This document shows, one piece after another, positions 5,732 to 6,419 of a stretch of DNA of 6,419 bases. Made by a program: the position numbers and the translations under genes. Location of the stretch: positions 1 through 6,419 of the forward strand of contig JABAAZ010000014.1 of NCBI GenBank assembly GCA_014238475.1, read 5' to 3'. Source of the DNA: Candidatus Paceibacter sp. GTDB lineage: Bacteria; Patescibacteriota; Minisyncoccia; Phycocordibacterales; JABAAK01. The notes under the pieces were generated by a model. The model searched no databases, was not told the DNA's origin, and worked only from the letters and a program-made list of their open reading frames with translations. Each line of letters starts with the position of its first letter. Within the stretch, counting starts at the first letter, position 1.

Positions 5732-6419
5732 TTACCCTTTTAATCTTTTAATTCTTGCAGATTTACTTGAAATATTAAGAATAATTCCAACAGACATCAT
5801 TGTAAACAAAATAATAGATCCTCCTTTACTGAAAAAAACTAGTGGAATACCGCTTGTAGGAGCGCCAAGCGTAACTAGAATATGAAAAAAAACCTGTGAG
5901 GTTATTATCGAAGTCAAACCTACAACTATAAACATACCCATTCTATCTTTTATAGACCTAGCTATGTTTGTCAACAAAAAAGCCAAAACTAAAAACAAAA
6001 GAATAACAGTGGTAGTACCAATAAAACCAAATTCTTCTCCCAAAAATGCAAAAACAGAATCAGTAGAAATTTCTGGTAAATTTTTATTTTGTTTTTGCGC
6101 ACTGTGTGTAAAACCAGACCCATAAACACCACCATAAGAAAGCGCTTTCAGATTATTTGTTTGGTGATATAAATCCCCTCTTCTGTCTATTTCTGTCAAA
6201 TTGCCGGTCCATAATTTATAAGTTGAGTTAAATCTTTTTAATGCATGTGGAGATACAAAGACAACACCTGAAAGTAAAATTAACACTGAAGCTGTAAACA
6301 CTATTTTAGCTAATGTCGAAACACTTCGCACGCATATAAATAATAACCAAATAGAAAATATAATAATAATAAGTGTTCCCAAATCAACTTGTTTATATAG
6401 AACAACAAGAATAGAAAAT
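5732..6419 (-). CDS. ftsW: FtsW/RodA-family (SEDS) peptidoglycan glycosyltransferase, C-terminal part, cut by window edge
   Basis: Integral membrane SEDS-family polymerase that links lipid II into glycan strands at the septum, normally with a partner class B penicillin-binding protein. The frame stays open to the right edge, so 228 C-terminal residues are visible and the true start lies outside. A TTG at 6380-6382 is not the start: it encodes the Leu of QVDLGT, the conserved QPDLGT motif. The large extracellular region keeps GGVYGSGF, LPEISTDSVFAFLGEEFGFIG (split here as LPEISTD and FAFLGEEFGFIG) with the catalytic Asp encoded at 6059-6061. About five hydrophobic membrane segments are evident. 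The late motif, usually 'LP.TG.PLPF.SYGGSS', reads APTSGIPLVFFSKGGSI, with Lys at 5825-5827 replacing Tyr. FtsW rather than RodA is favoured by adjacency to murG. The tail ends in a basic RIKRLKG, and the stop lies 25 bases before murG. Confidence 0.88.
   Translation of the reverse strand, partial: FSILVVLYKQVDLGTLIIIIFSIWLLFICVRSVSTLAKIVFTASVLILLSGVVFVSPHALKRFNSTYKLWTGNLTEIDRRGDLYHQTNNLKALSYGGVYGSGFTHSAQKQNKNLPEISTDSVFAFLGEEFGFIGTTTVILLFLVLAFLLTNIARSIKDRMGMFIVVGLTSIITSQVFFHILVTLGAPTSGIPLVFFSKGGSIILFTMMSVGIILNISSKSARIKRLKG

Noticed and set aside
6380..6382. TTG as the start codon of the FtsW-like gene
   Set aside because: The codon is the Leu of a conserved QxDLGT motif, and the frame stays open through 12 more residues to the window edge; the gene is simply truncated.

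Overview
The window is an AT-rich stretch (roughly 30% G+C by eye), rich in Lys, Asn and Ile codons, carrying ordinary bacterial housekeeping genes packed into two convergent operons. The ORFs are intact under the standard bacterial code. The short genes, tiny or negative intergenic gaps, poor Shine-Dalgarno signals and the flavour of the GltX, MurG and M23 proteins suggest a reduced-genome bacterium of the Patescibacteria/Candidate Phyla Radiation (Parcubacteria-like) type. This assignment is inferred from protein style and gene order, not from a marker-gene search.

Left, plus strand (1-1556): the tail of a probable LOG-family phosphoribohydrolase, then thymidylate synthase (thyA) and dihydrofolate reductase (folA), separated by only 6 and 5 bases. 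ThyA converts dUMP to dTMP and releases dihydrofolate. DHFR regenerates tetrahydrofolate, so the pair forms a self-contained dTMP cycle. A hairpin with a short T-run about 20 bases after folA is a plausible terminator.

Middle (1557-1824): a 268-base convergent intergenic region with no credible gene. It holds three inverted repeats: the folA-side terminator, an AT-rich hairpin, and a long, comparatively GC-rich hairpin next to the 3' end of the minus-strand operon.

Right, minus strand (1825-6419, read right to left): ftsW (cut by the window edge), murG, gltX, and a secreted coiled-coil M23-family peptidase. murG/gltX overlap by 11 bases and gltX/M23 overlap by 4 bases (ATGA), so the genes are very likely co-transcribed and translationally coupled. 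MurG makes lipid II, FtsW polymerises it into septal glycan, and the M23 protein (EnvC/NlpD-like layout) probably trims or regulates the wall during cell separation. GltX, a tRNA-charging enzyme, is the functional outsider in this cell-wall/division cluster.

I see no mobile element, CRISPR array, tRNA, rRNA or obviously novel system. The points most worth a second look are the altered SYGG-type motif in FtsW, the zinc-site-free GltX embedded in the wall operon, the variant ThyA and the intergenic hairpins.
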